Positions 27,155 to 39,895 of a stretch of 64,000 nt of DNA are shown piece after piece. Made by a program: the position numbers and the translations under genes. Origin of the DNA: Girardinichthys multiradiatus. Lineage: Eukaryota > Chordata > Actinopteri > Cyprinodontiformes > Goodeidae. Location: NCBI RefSeq assembly GCF_021462225.1, contig NC_061812.1:41197675-41261674 (forward strand), written 5' to 3'. Every line of letters starts with the position of its first letter. The stretch's first letter is position 1. The notes beneath the pieces were generated by a model. It was not told the DNA's origin. It made no database searches and saw only the letters and a list, made by a program, of their open reading frames with translations.

Positions 27155-28340
27155 CCTTGCAGACGCATTCGTAACCCTAAACTGTCTCATATATCGTAAC
27201 GTTACAAACACAAACATCAATATTTCATTGGGATTTTATGAGATAAACCATCACAAAGTAGGGCAAAAATAGCTGGAAAATAATTAATATTTTACAGAGG
27301 TTTTACAAATAATCTGAACAGCGTGCCTGAAAAGCCTTCACTTAATTAGTGAGGAGAGCCAACTTGTGTGTAATGTAATCTCACTATAGACACATTTGTT
27401 CTGTGAAGACATCACAGGTCTGTTAGAGAACATTAGTGAACTAACAGCACCACCAAGACCATGGCAGCCCAGAGAAAGCCTGTGGAGACGTGATGAGGCT
27501 ATAAAAATATCGTAAGCTTTTGAACAACCGATCCTCTGAAAATTGAAAGAGTATGCCACAACTGCAAATCTCCAACTAAATGGACAGACTGGCCAAAGAC
27601 TGCATTAATGGTAACTCTGGAGAAGCTGTAGACATCCAAGGGTCAGGTGAGAAAATCTGTCAACAGGACAACTATTAGTTGTGCACTCCAATGGCTAGAT
27701 GAAACCCATGGCTTAAAGAGAGAGACAGATGTAACAAACTTGTAACAAACTGCTAAAAGAAGAGAACTGTTAGCAGTTTGTTACAAGCCCTGTATAGAAC
27801 ACAGCAAACATGTAGAAGACGGTGGCATGGACAAGACCAGCACTGAACTTTATGCCATGCATCCAAAATGGTATATGTGGAGGAAATCTATCACTGGGCA
27901 TCACCCTGAACACACCATCTCCAAGGGGAAACATGGTGGTGGCATCATTATGCTGTGGGGTCATATTTATTCATCGTGGGAAAGCTGGAATGGTACAGAT
28001 GGAAGCATATCCATGTCCCAAAACAGCCCAAAGGACAGACCTAAATCCAGTTGAGAATCTGGGGAGAGTTTTGAAAGCTGATGTTCCCAGATGCTCTCCA
28101 TTCAGTCTGACTGAGCTTGAAGCTATTTTGCAAAAAAATAAAAAAACACAATGGATAAAATTTCTCCTTCTCTAGATGTGCAGTTGGTAGAGATTCAGCC
28201 CAAAAGACTTGCAGCTATAACTGCAGCACAAAGTGATTCTATAAAGTAGTTCTTCAAGCTTTTTAGATTTTTATTTGTAAAAACCTCTGAAAACAATGTA
28301 TTATTATTTTTATATCAATTCCCAATTGCAAATGCAAAAT
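27155..28340 (+). mobile_element. Tc1-like DNA transposon, decayed copy
   Basis: The left end is the decayed form of the accttgcaaaagtatt / cgtaacgttacaaacacaaa terminus. Transposase remains in the sense direction include caagaccagcactgaacttt and ggggaaacatggtggtggca (region between catalytic Asp residues), then agacctaaatccagttgaga (third catalytic region). Frame broken; a fold-back lies inside at 27.74 kb. Confidence 0.75.
27739..27787. repeat. Hairpin with perfect 18-bp arms inside a Tc1 fossil
   Basis: CTTGTAACAAACTGCTAA at 27739-27756 and its exact reverse complement at 27770-27787, with a 13-base spacer. The right arm corresponds to the ancestral transposon sequence (aagtttgccacaagcc in other copies). 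Confidence 0.95.
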
Positions 28341-28344
28341 GGTA

Positions 28345-31300
28345 AATGTTCTGCAGTTATTACAGTTCATAAGTGACATCATTTGTTTAGCCTTATCCCA
28401 CTGGAGGTGGTTAGCTTACCAGCAGTTGTGCTTAACATTTTAGGTAAAAGAACACTGATCCTCAGAGGATGGCCACATGCAGCTTCAGTGCTACGGTTCA
28501 TTCTTAGCTGTAGTAAGAATCAGACCAAATCCCAGCATACAGCTGAAGTGAAGGCCCTTCCTGGGAGCATTCTTATTAGGGCCTCAAATATCATGAGTGC
28601 AGATGACTCCTGTTTATGAGATCTTGACAGCTCCTTCCTGTCTCACAGATCATGAGCCCTGACTGCTGCTGCCCTGAAGGCCACTTCTTAGTTTCTGGCC
28701 ACCCGGCTCCACCCTAAAAGCTCAGCTGGAGGAGCAGTTACGGGTGAGATGACTGAAGACGTGGGAGGAACATGGCACTCATCATGGCAAAGTGCAGCAA
28801 CAGAATGAGCTCTTGATCTCTGCAGCTTTTCAATGCAGAGATGCGTTTTTTTTTTGTGGGGGTAAAGTAGGCCAGTGTAAACTCCAACTTCCTGTCGGCT
28901 CTGTCTCACAGGGGGAGAGATGATCCTCCTGTGAAGGGAGAAAGAGCTGCTGCTCTGTAGGGACCATTTCCACTTAAAAAACACACACAGACACACACAA
29001 ATAGAAATGCAGCCACAGAGACAACCAGAGAGTGAGTGGGAGAGCGAGCGAGCGAGCGAGGAATACACAAACACAGTGGGGTTCAGGAATGTTAAACACA
29101 TGCTTTATGGCATAAATAGCAGCCACTTTTGGTAAATTACAGTGAGTGCTCTGGCACTGTAAAGCACACAGCAGGAAAATGCTCTCAGATTTCAGATCCA
29201 GGCCCTGTGCTTTCCCCAGGGGACAAAAAAGGGAGCGTGTTGTGTTTTCATTTCTGTGTAAAAAGTCAGAGTAAGTACAACTTTTTGCAGTATCACATGC
29301 TATTTCGCCTCTGAAATTAGCTAGTTTAGTTGAGTTTTAGTGAACAATAAACAGATCAGAAAGGTAGAGGAAATTGAAACATATCCTGATCACACCTGAT
29401 CTTGACTCAAAGAAAAACCAACAGAATAATTGAAACTGGAAGTCACTCAACAGGAAAGCTGTTGATTAAACTTTAGTGCTGCTTTTTTGCTAACAGAGCT
29501 GACACCCTTACCCCAGGACATCACAGCTTACATCATCAGTATAGTTCTGGGCAGCAGCTGAGCTTTTATTAGCTGTTCCCCAAAAGCATCTTGGGTAAAT
29601 TAATTAAAAACAAAAGGAAAAACCCAATCAATTGCTCTGATATTTACCTTCCTGTCGGGCTTGCTTTGTGTTTATGCACAAGTCTTTTAGAATCATGGAC
29701 CAGTAAATGGTTTCAATGTAAACCAAAGTTTGAACAGTTACAGTTTAAAAATTACAGAAATTTTGCACCATTGTGTTTCTACACTTTAAAGTCCTTTTAA
29801 TGAGATCCCAATGAAAGTCCCCAAATAACTGAAGCCCCTCACAAAACTCACCTCCCTGTAAATTTTATTTGTCTACTTATTTTGACTTTATGTCAGCAGC
29901 ACCCTCAGCAAGCCATGCAGCCATGTTTTGCATGGGCAATTTTAAACAATTGCAACCTTTTTGGTTTGTACAACAAACAAAACAGCATTATAGGCAACGT
30001 ACATTATTTAGTTGATCTAACAAATCACCATTTTTCCTATCAATCTACATGTCTTCCACCTTGTATGGTGTCATACAGAGTGAAAGAAAGACTATATTTG
30101 CTGCTGCAGCTTCCTGTCTGTCTGTGTCGGGTGATTTGCTTGAGCTAATGCTGTGAACGAGCTGTCAGAGCCCGAGAATGGTGTCACAGTTGGGTTCAAA
30201 GCAATCAGGCTGCAAGTTGGAAAACAGCTGGATTCACTATTTGGTTGGGTACTAACTACTATTAGCAGTACAAGTCGATAGCAATTTACAGTCATATTTA
30301 ATAAATTTGAATATTTTCGAAAGCTTAATTTATTTCACTAACTCAGTTTACAAGGGGAAAAGAAAACACGACATTTAATCTCTTAGATTAGAATATTACG
30401 TCAGACCAATAAAAAACATTTTTAATACAGAAATGTGGACTTATTATAAATATGTTGAAACCTGCTTAAAGGTTGTTGTTTTCAAACGGTACTTTTACTC
30501 TGGCAAACAAGGTACATCAAAACACATATTCTGATTTATCCAATATAGCTGTATTTCCCTAGATTCTATGCATTCAAAAACTAAATGACCTTTTTACAAC
30601 TAGATTTACAGCACTATGTGTGACACTAGTTTAATGAGACACAAACCATCAGAAATGCTTAGTTTATAGTTTATACTGATTATATATACTTTATTTTATA
30701 TGAGTGCAGCCATAATGGATACTGAACTGGGGGTTGTAAGGTGAGCTCCAACCTGCCCAGTCACAACTCAGATTCAGGAGGAGTTCTTGAAAAACCTGAT
30801 TTCTAGGTAAAAACAGAACATGCCTTAAAACACCAAATCATTACAAAAGTAATCAATGAGTCATATCAAAACTGAGAGAAAACATGCTAATGTTAGACAA
30901 TGACTTTCATATATTGCTCTAAATGAGAGGTCAGCAGATATGTATTGAAGACTGGGGCTGTATGCATTATGTCAGATATATCTTTAGCAACATATAATAA
31001 AGTTACGTGCATTTTTGGGATGTGTCGGAGCACCACAGAAAATACAGCAGCACATTAAGGCTGTCCTGCAGAAATTCCGCTTTATGTCTGCCACTGTCAG
31101 GAAAGTCATTAATAAGTTAGTTAAGTGGGACACAATCACGATTCCAAGGAAGACCATGTAATACTGATGGAATGAAGAGTTGTTTTTGAAGCTACTACAT
31201 TTTTAAACTCTGATTTTAACTTTAATGTAGTATAGATATGGACTCAGTTTCAGGAAATCCGAATATTTAAATGACTTCAGATTCTTGAGATTGACATTAT

Positions 31301-32125
31301 TTTGTGCACCAACAGGAGTGTTTCTTGTTATTCTATGTTAAGTAAAAAACAATAGGCCCCCGTCAGATATTTGTATTTTAAATGTTTGAGAAACCACCAC
31401 GCAGCAGTAAAAACCCAGTATTTTTACCCAAGTTGTCATATCCTGACACTCACAGGCCTGATCGTGGTCTAAGCAATCCAATTTGAAGCAGTTTTCTATG
31501 AGGGGGTCAGAAAGACTGCTGAGGCCATCCTTCGTGCTAGCTGTTAGCACATTTCCCTGACTCAGAAGGAAACCAGGAACGATGCTGTGGAATAGTTTAC
31601 CTCACTCCACTCTGGCTGAGACTCGGCCTCAGCCCACGCATGGCGACTGACAGGAACAGTGACTAGTAGCTTGACTTACTGACTCAAAGTAGAGGAGCCA
31701 TGGGAACCTACAGGGCCAGAGTTTGACTCACTGTCTAGGAATATATATTCTGTGCTTTCACAAAGAATGAAAAAATAAACACACATCTATCACTGATACA
31801 ATACAGCTTACTAAAACTCCACTTTAGGGTCTGTTCAGGAAGACTTGCACCTAAAATGCTCATATTTGCATATCCTGTAATATTTACAGAGCCATATAGA
31901 GAAGTAGATGGCAGGTGGAAACTGGAAGCAGGTGCATTCAGTTGTTCCTACCAATCACAGCATGTTGCTCACCTGCATCTGCAACAGCCAGTTTACTCCC
32001 CACTGCTAATTTGTCTCCCAGTTGGTGATCAAACAGACATTTATGAACTGTACTGACTTCTTTAAAGCCAAAACAGAGATCAGACTCTTGTGGCCGTCCC
32101 CTTGTGTCAAAAAAATTAAACAACA
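28345..32125. other. Gene-free sequence
   Basis: No recognised protein or RNA gene. Low-complexity CA-rich and GAGC-repeat tracts occur at 28.98-29.06 kb. The rest is ordinary AT-rich intergenic sequence upstream of the snai1 3' end. Confidence 0.4.
29041..29060 (+). repeat. Short GAGC tandem repeat
   Basis: Four to five GAGC units (agcgagcgagcgagcgagga) beside a CACACA-rich stretch. Confidence 0.8.
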
Positions 32126-32129
32126 CTAG

Positions 32130-33388
32130 TTTTAATAAACATAAATTACTTTATTGAATGAAAAGGCATCATTTACGACATACAGGAATTAAAGGTGAAC
32201 ACACAGGCATAGTAGAAAAAAAATAACACATCATTTGCACATTGCACTAAAAAACAGCCGTAAAATATTTAGGAACATTAGAAATTCTTCTCTGTATGGT
32301 CCATTTACATGCCTTTCATCACATCAGGCAACCATGTTTCCATGGTGTAAACTGTTAACATCTTTGGTCCCAACCTAGAGTTCCAAACTTAGCTAATTTT
32401 CTGCTAATACTGAAATCAGGTTTCAAAGCCACATCAGCTAAGTGAGGTAAAAAAGGCACACTTTGGTTGTATGAATAATACAAATTTCAAGGCACATTCA
32501 TTTTAGTCACATGGCTCTGGCTGGTATCATTAACACTGTAGTAACCTTAAGTTCATGGCTTTCATTTTTACACATATTGCAGCAGAGCTGCACACTGAAT
32601 CTTCTTTGGGAAACAGCAGAATGGCTTTTCCTATCTCTAAAACCCATCAGATTAGGGCAGAGGTTCTTGTTTTAGTCAAAACAGAGGCTTACAATGATCC
32701 ACATCAGTGAAAAAAAAAAAATGTTAAACTGGTGCCATTCTTCTGTGATGACATACTTCCTCTTTTTCCTTAAGCAAACCAACAGCATTGGAAGTCACCT
32801 ACTATCAGCTAGCAAAGGTCATGGCTGCAGCACCTGTTAGGACCTCATCTATCTGCACCACAGTACCAGGGACAGCTGTGTGTGCATTCGCTTTTGTATG
32901 TGCGTGAGTGTGTGAGCTTTGAGACGCGCCAAGGGATTTATCCCACCCACGCACCCCTACCTCTGAGCAGCTGCATCTAGGCCATGATCTTGAGCTGACC
33001 GGCACCAGGACGAAGATCTGGGAGGAGACACCTTTTACCCCAACGAGTTCATGTTATGTGTTGCTTGGAATGGGCACAAATAGCAATAATGACAATGTCT
33101 GCTGATCACTCAAGTGAGTTTTTTTTCAGTTCAGATGGTCCAGCCTCAAAAACTCAGTCAACAATAGAAGAAAGTACAAAAAAACTGCTTCCCAACTGTT
33201 TTACAATGGAACAGAGAAGCAAAAACGCTTGTAAAGCCAGATCCGCAGTGAGGTCTGATTCCCTCCAGGTCTCTTAAATCAGGCAATTTCATGATCTTTG
33301 TGGCATCTTAAACAATCTAACAGGGCTTCACAATAGTTTTCCATGGGTCCGAGCTCCTGGTAGTTCCCTTCCATGCACTCATGGTGCC
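32130..33388 (-). other. snai1: snai1 3' untranslated region with poly(A) signal
   Basis: Downstream of the snai1 stop the minus strand runs about 1.25 kb without coding potential to an AATAAA at 32155-32150. That signal sits in a T/A-rich context suited to cleavage near 32,130. The extent of the UTR is inferred from this single signal; no alternative AATAAA was looked for exhaustively. Confidence 0.5.
32150..32155 (-). terminator. Candidate polyadenylation signal of snai1
   Basis: AATAAA on the minus strand (tttatt on plus), about 1.23 kb past the snai1 stop codon, followed by T-rich sequence on the transcribed strand. Confidence 0.5.
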
Positions 33389-36299
33389 TTAACCCAATGT
33401 GGAGCAGCACCCTGAGGAGCTGTGTTTCTGCAGCAGCGACATGCGGCTGAAGGTGCGAGAGCAGACGCCGCATTGATACTTCTTTACCTCAGCGTGGGTC
33501 TGCAGGTGGGCCCTCAGATTGGAACGGTCCGCAAAAGCTCGGTTGCAGTGGGGGCACGAGAATGGACGCTCACCTAGACAGAGAGTGGCAGAGACAAACT
33601 GGATTTAAAACACAATATAAAACAATAAAATTAAACTTAAACTGATGTTTAATTGTGATTTGAATATGCTGAAGGAGTTGGTGTTATGGAAATCTGATGT
33701 CTGAGAATTCTAAAGAACAACAGTTTTCCGACACTTTGGACAATGAAGGTGAGTGGGGGAGGAGGGCCTGAGAGTGAGGGAGGGTCTGTTGATGCACATG
33801 AATTCAGGCGTGTAAGGGGTAGCAGGGTTATGGATGAATTCAAGGGTGCGTCGCAATATTTCAAAGTAAATGTAATATGTACAGGGAAGCCGGTGAGGTT
33901 AGTGAACAGCATGAGTAATATGACTAGTTGATGACAAGCTCTGACATTTATATAGAAGCTAGACATGGAGACCACTAAACAGAGTTGTAAGACAGAAAAC
34001 TATGCAGAAAGACGTTTAAACTTTTACCTTTGGGGAAGGGAAAAATGTGGAATCGTTGACCACCAATGAGCAGAATCTCAGTTTTTGATCAATTTTAGGA
34101 TGTTTGAGGTGAAATTAATCTCAAACAACCAGAGAGGGAGGAAGTGTGCTATTTAAAGTGTATCACATGCATCACAATAAAAACAGATGCTGATTTTATG
34201 GAAGATGTAAAATATAGAAGCAAAGAGGAAGCAGTTACATATTGAACGAGGAGAAGCTGAGAACACAGCCTTGAGGAACATTGGTAGCAAATGGAAATAA
34301 ATTGCATTTAAAGGTTTTTGCCTAAATGTGAGATATGCACTCAGTGTCACTCATTTGACATCAATCCAGCGCCCTTGAATGTGACAACAATAGTTATACT
34401 CAGAGACTGGATTATTTTGACGGGAGCTTTCTATTAACACCTCACACACAAACACATGTATAAACACAGACACATTGTAAAGATAATGAGGATCACATGG
34501 CTGGCTGCTGGGGTCAGAGTCTGACTGAATTAGCATGATTCAATCAGAACCAAATGAGATTAACATGCTAACAAGTTGCTGCAGGTACTAAGTACTCATT
34601 GATAGCAGCTAGCCTTCAGGCATTCTTTAAACCTTTTGTCCCTCTTCTGTCCCCATTCAGGTACCTCCCCCTGCAGCCGTGATAAGATAATTAGATGACA
34701 GCTCATTGTTGCTGAGACATTAAAAACAATGAGTGATCAATGAGTCCACAGAGGGCTTCCCTGTGTGATAATGTCTGCTGATCAAATGTTAGGTAGATTG
34801 TCATTTCAAAATGAAGAGGGGACAACCTGCTGACACACAACAACTACATCTGATTTCCACTTCCATGAATGTAGGGCAGTCTGAGGCCCTGAGTAGAATT
34901 TTAAGTGTCCATTTCAAGCTAAGCCAATAATTTGGGGAAGTTGTTCACATAAAACCACGGGAAAAAAAGGTATTTCTCATTGATTAACTAACAGTTACGA
35001 TCTGTAGGAAGTGGGACTTCAGCTCAGATACAACCAGCTGAAAATAGCTTTACAATATGATTGTTCATGTAACTTTCATGTTGTGATGGTTTTCCTTAGT
35101 ATGTTTACAATTAGTGCATTTAGTAAACATGTGTTATGTAAATCTAAGTTCTCATGGGGTCCCCTATTCTGGCAGATGGCCCTAAGCTAAAAGCAATGTT
35201 TAGTTATACTTTGGGCTTACAGCATAAATCAAATGTAAAGGGAAAATTTGAAATGAGCTATCTATGCGGACCATATTCCACCTTACCTGTGTGTGTGCGA
35301 ATGTGGCCACGCAGCAGCCAGGGCCTGGAGAACGCCTTCCCGCAGGTGGTGCAAACGCAGGGTAGGGTGTGCGAGCGGATGTGCATCTTTAGAGCACCCA
35401 AGCTGGTGTACTCTTTGGGACAATGTTTGCATAGGAAAGCCGGCCTGGTCGCTGTTACGGGAGTCTCTCCTCTTTCCTCCTCTTCAGGGGGGCTGACATG
35501 AGCCATAACACCGGTGCACTTCATCCTTTGGCGAGGGGCGTATGTGATGACGGGTTCAGGGCTGGGGGGGTCTGAGGTGCGACCCTCATCCTCCTCTCCA
35601 CTGCTGCTGGCGCTGCTGCTGAGACTGCATGGGAAGCTAAGGTCCAGGGGGGCTGAGGTGCCAGAGGGTTCTGAATGGGTGGAGGGCAGATAGAGTGCAG
35701 GGAGGACGCTCAGGTCCCACACCAGACCTGTGGTGAAGCAGGTGGAGTTGGTGATGTCTGTTGATGGGACCTCGGCAAGAGGATAGGTCTCCAGTAAAGT
35801 ATCTGGGAGGGAAAGGACAGGATTGTTAGGAAATAGCATTCAAGTCAATTAGAACATGTGGAATGAAGTAAGAAATTCATATCAAATAAGGGCAGACAAG
35901 AAGGTCCACTGTCTATTTTGTTCTAATTTGGTGTCTAAGATGTCAAACTTCCACATTATTTACTGAGCGCAAAATAAGAGCCACATGGGAAAGTTCCAGG
36001 GCCGTTTCCTCCCACGTATTCACAAGGGCTTGTAACATGAATGGAGCTCTGTCTCCCCGCAGAAAGAGGGGAAAGTGCTTCTAACGGGCCCCGACTTGAT
36101 CAGGGAGTCGCCTCCTGGAGAAATGTTGCCAGAGTTTCTCCACAATATTGAAACAGGTGAATTTCTTTCCTATTGTTCCCACAAGACGTTTAGATTATAA
36201 GTATAAACAGCTTTATTACTCACCATTCTGACATTCTAGTTCACTGTAGTTTGGTTTTTGTTTAGCGAAATACTTCTTTACCAAGAAGGACCGAGGCAT
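33389..36299 (-). CDS. snai1: Snail-family zinc-finger transcriptional repressor (snai1)
   Basis: Three coding exons on the minus strand: 36299-36224, 35802-35287 and 33573-33389. All junctions are GT-AG and in phase (777 bp, 258 aa, stop TAA). The start is fixed by the SNAG repression motif MPRSFLVKK, which recruits co-repressors in this family. Residues 148-170, 174-196, 202-224 and 230-252 form four C2H2-type fingers, including the Snail signatures [22 protein letters not shown] and [14 protein letters not shown]. The last finger ends in the usual C-terminal Cys form. A Ser/Glu-rich patch at 85-108 precedes the fingers and contains TSDPPSP, matching the mammalian phospho-degron region. Family knowledge: it acts in the nucleus, binds E-box CANNTG sites and represses epithelial genes during mesoderm and neural-crest development. 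The absence of the extra N-terminal finger of Snai2 and the SLGALKMH finger favour Snai1. Whether this is the snai1a or snai1b duplicate cannot be settled here. Confidence 0.95.
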
Positions 36300-36668
36300 T
36301 GTCCTTCTATTGTAGGCTCCAAGATCTGTGCGTAAAAGGAACCTGAGGTCACGACGCACCGCTTCTAGAAGATGAAAAGAGCTGCAGTCCTCGAAAGAAA
36401 AACGGTGAAAATATTGTCCTTGTGATCCAAACAGGTTGGGGTGGATTTCATCGACGGAGTGATATGTAGAGCTTCTCTGCTGAGTGACTAAATGCTGGCC
36501 TCTGTTCTGAAATACTCCGACACAGCAAGGAGGGGTGTGCTCGCCCTGAGGGCCCCTCCCCACACACTGCATACTGCTCAAGAGTTTGGGAAGAAACCTC
36601 GCACATTTTACATCACCGAAACAACACCAGCGGACAGAGTTAACACAGATCAGAGAGAGGGGAACTGT

Positions 36669-36690
36669 AAAAAAAAAAAAAAAAAAAAAC
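36669..36690 (+). repeat. Poly-A run upstream of snai1
   Basis: About 20 consecutive A residues (poly-T on the snai1 sense strand), about 370 bp upstream of the start codon. Confidence 0.9.
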
Positions 36691-37004
36691 TTTAAGAATG
36701 AGTCATTTGCCGCATATGAATCACTGACCAATTTTGGTAGTTAGCACAATCTAAAAAAGGAAATAAGTTCCTACAAAAAGCGATATAGAACAACTGTGTT
36801 TATTTAGAATTTCCTGGAAAAAATCCTATTTCATTTATGGGTTCACTAAATAAATTTACCTAGCTATTCTTAAGCTGTATTTTTCCCCCTTTCTGTGAAT
36901 ATTTTAAATAGTTTACATTTGCCATTTGTCCAGTTACATTGTATTTAACATGGCTACAGACATACCCATCATTACTAAACGTAAGCAGGTTTCAGCGGAG
37001 GAAT

Positions 37005-37075
37005 TACGCCACCTGCTGGTTAAAAGTCAGCACTGATTTTTCTTTAGTTCATGTCAGAAAACACGAGGTGGCGCT
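37005..37075. promoter_or_regulatory. Divergent pair of CTCF-like motifs
   Basis: Minus strand 37019-37005 reads CCAGCAGGTGGCGTA, matching 13 of 15 positions of the CTCF core CCASYAGRKGGCRCT. Plus strand 37061-37075 reads ACACGAGGTGGCGCT, also 13 of 15. The two cores point away from each other 41 bp apart, between the snai1 promoter and the tp53inp2/ggt7 side. Function is inferred from motif match only. Confidence 0.4.
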
Positions 37076-37147
37076 GTACTGCAGGTGGTGGGGATCAGTC
37101 CAGGATTTTCGTTTAGCAAAACTAACTTAAGATCTTGCAAAGATTAC

Positions 37148-37190
37148 CTTTTAGTAATTCAAAAAGTAAAGTTAGTAATTCAAAAAGTAC
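37148..37190 (+). repeat. Two-copy tandem repeat
   Basis: The unit ttagtaattcaaaaagta occurs twice in a row, separated by aag. Confidence 0.8.
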
Positions 37191-37966
37191 AGGGAAAAGA
37201 ATTTTTTTTTGTGAAATATGTTTGATAAATAACACCATTACAAGACAAGAGGACTCATTCCACTAAAACCAGATAAGACAGAATTATGTTTTTCACTAAC
37301 ATTAAATCGAACTAAACTTTCCTTTTGAAGGAGTTGAGGATTACCAAAATAGTTTATATTTGCTAAATGTCAAAATAGCGAGACTGGGAATCTTTAGGCA
37401 GTTTTATGTATTTACTCCCTTTCTTCAACATCAGAAGGTCCTACATAGATTACTATGCAATTTTGGAAAAACCCAAATGATGATGATGCCATGGCTTTGT
37501 ACACTTCTGCTGGGTAAATCACAACATTTGAGTTAAATGGAGACAGATTGCATGTATTTGCAGGTAACAATTTAAGCATGCTGCTTCTTTGCGTGACAAC
37601 ACGGTGAAATTAAAGATATCAGCCAAGAGCAAAGTGTGGACCTCCACAAGTGTGGATGATCCTTGGATGCAATAACCACATGCCACGTCCATCTGTTCAA
37701 TCAAATATATTTAAGTATAAATACCATAGAAATGCTTAGCCATCATACTGTTAAGAAAAGAAACAGGTTCTGTGTCCCAAAGATGAATGTATTTTGACGA
37801 GAAATGTGCAGCAAACATAAATGACCTTGTGAAAATGCTGGCTGATGCTGGTAAGAAACAAGCCCTGTATCTGAATGGGCTAAAAGGCCACTCAGAGAAG
37901 AAGAACCCATAACTCCAAAAGCAAGATAAAAAGCCAGATCACAGTTTGCAAAAGCCCTCAGAGATA

Positions 37967-39395
37967 CAGTGCCTTGCGAAAGTATTTGCCCCCCTTGGAC
38001 TTTTCAACCTCTTGCCACATTTCAGGCTTCAAACATAAAGATATAAAATTCTATTTTTTTTGTGAAGAATCAACAAGTGGGACATAATCGTAAAGTGGAA
38101 TGAAATTTATTGAATCTGTCAGACTATTTTAACAAATGAAAAACTGAAAAGTGGGGCGTGCAATATTATTCGGCCCCCTTGCGTTAATACTTTGTAGCGC
38201 CACCCTTTGCTGCAATTACAGCTGCAAGTCACTTGGGGTTTGTCTCTATCAGTTTTGCACATCGAGAGACTGAAATTCTTGCCCATTCTTCTTTGCAAAA
38301 CAGCTGGAGCTCAGTGAGGTTGGATGAGAGCGTTCGTGAACAGCAGTCTTCAGCTCTTTCCGATTGGATTCAGGCCTGGACTTTGACTTGGCCATTCCAA
38401 CACCTGGATACGTTTATTTGTGAACCATTACATTGTAGATTTGGCTTTATGTTTTGGATCATTGTCTTGTTGGAAGATAAATATCCATCCCAGTCTCAGG
38501 TCTCTTGCAGACTCCAACAGGTTTTCTTCCAGAATGGTCCTGTATTTGGCCCCATCCATCTTCCCATCAATTTTGACCATCTTCCTTGTTCCTCCTGATG
38601 AAAAGCAGGCCCAAACCATGATGCTGCCACCACCATGTTGGACAGTGGGGATGGTGTGTTCAGGGTGATGAGCTGTGTTTGCTTTTACACCAAACATATC
38701 ATTTTGCATTGTGGCCAGTTCGATTTTGGTTTCATCTGACCAAAGCACCTTCTTCCACATGTTTGGTGTGTCTCCCAGGTGGCTTGTGGCAAACTTTAAA
38801 CGAGACTTTTTATGGATATCTCTGAGAAATGGCTTTCTTCTTGCCACTCTTCCATAAAGGCCAGATTTGTGCAGTGTATGACTGATTGTTGTCCTATGGA
38901 CAGACTCTCCCACCTCAGCTGTAGATCTGCAGTTCATCCAGAGTGATCATGGGCCTCTTGGCTACATCTCTGATCAGTCTTCTCCTTGTTCGAAATGAAA
39001 GTTTAGAGGGACGGCCGGATCTTGGTAGATTTGCAGTGGTCTGATACTCCTTCCATTTCAATATGATTGCTTGCACAGTGCTCCTTGGGATGTTTAAAGC
39101 TTGGGAAATCTTTGTGTATCCAAATCCGGCTTTAAACTTCTCCACAACAGTATCTCGGACCTGCCTGGTGTGTTCCTTGGTCTTCATAATGCTCTCTACG
39201 CTTTGAACAGATCCCTGAAACTATCACAGAGCAGGTGCATTTATACGGAGACTTGATTACACACAGGTGGATTCTATTTATCATCATCAGTCATTTGGGA
39301 CAACATTGGATCATTCAGAGATCCTCACTGAACTTCTGGAGTGAGTTTGCTGCACTGAAAGTAAAGGGGCTGAATAATATTGCACGCTCTTTTAA
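37967..39395 (-). mobile_element. Tc1-like DNA transposon, right end truncated
   Basis: TA-flanked start cagtgccttgcgaaagtatt followed by gggcccccttgg-like end sequence. The transposase is antisense: an HTH frame at 39,187-38,918 (MKTKEHTRQVRDTVVEKFKA, SRTVQ-like, RRRLIRDVAKRPMITLDELQ) and a catalytic frame at 38,937-38,431 with WSDETKIE (first Asp) and FQQDNDPKHK (second Asp intact). Frameshifts separate the pieces and precede the catalytic Glu. Confidence 0.85.
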
Positions 39396-39526
39396 TGCTA
39401 AAAAATACATTTTTATTTCAATTCTGGAATATAAAATGTTGCAAACTTTTGTCTACCATTGACATTTAGGGATAACATATTTTGCAAATACAATTAAAAG
39501 TTTAAAATAAAAGCAAGCTAAATTAA

Positions 39527-39895
39527 TCCATTCACCCATTTTCTATAGACGCTTCTTCTATACAGGGTCGCGGGGGAGCTGATGCCTACCTCCAGCAGTC
39601 TATGGGCGAGAGGCGGGGTTCACCCTGGACAAGTCGCAAGTCCCTCACAACACAGAGACACACAGGACAAACAACCATGCACACACCTATTCATACCAAA
39701 TGCAATTTAGAGAGAACAATTACTTTAACAGTCATGTTTTTGGACTGTGGGAGGAAGCTGGAGTACCCAGAGAGAATCTACGCATGCACGAGGAGAACAT
39801 GCAAACTCATCGCAGAACAACCCTAGGCCAGGAGTCAAACCCAGAACCTTCTTGCAGCAAGGCAACAGTGCTACCAACTACCACACTAAATTCAT
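39527..39895 (+). repeat. Dispersed teleost repeat, nearly complete copy
   Basis: Contains the common fish blocks ccattttctatagacgcttc, cgggggagctgatgcctacc, gggcgagaggcggggttcac, gactgtgggaggaagctgga, gcatgcacgaggagaacatg and cttgcagcaaggcaacagtg, ending in a decayed accacc. Noncoding; class not determinable from this copy. Confidence 0.7.

Noticed and set aside
35154..35501. Plus-strand 115-codon frame opposite snai1 exon 2
   Set aside because: It is the antisense shadow of the zinc-finger exon.
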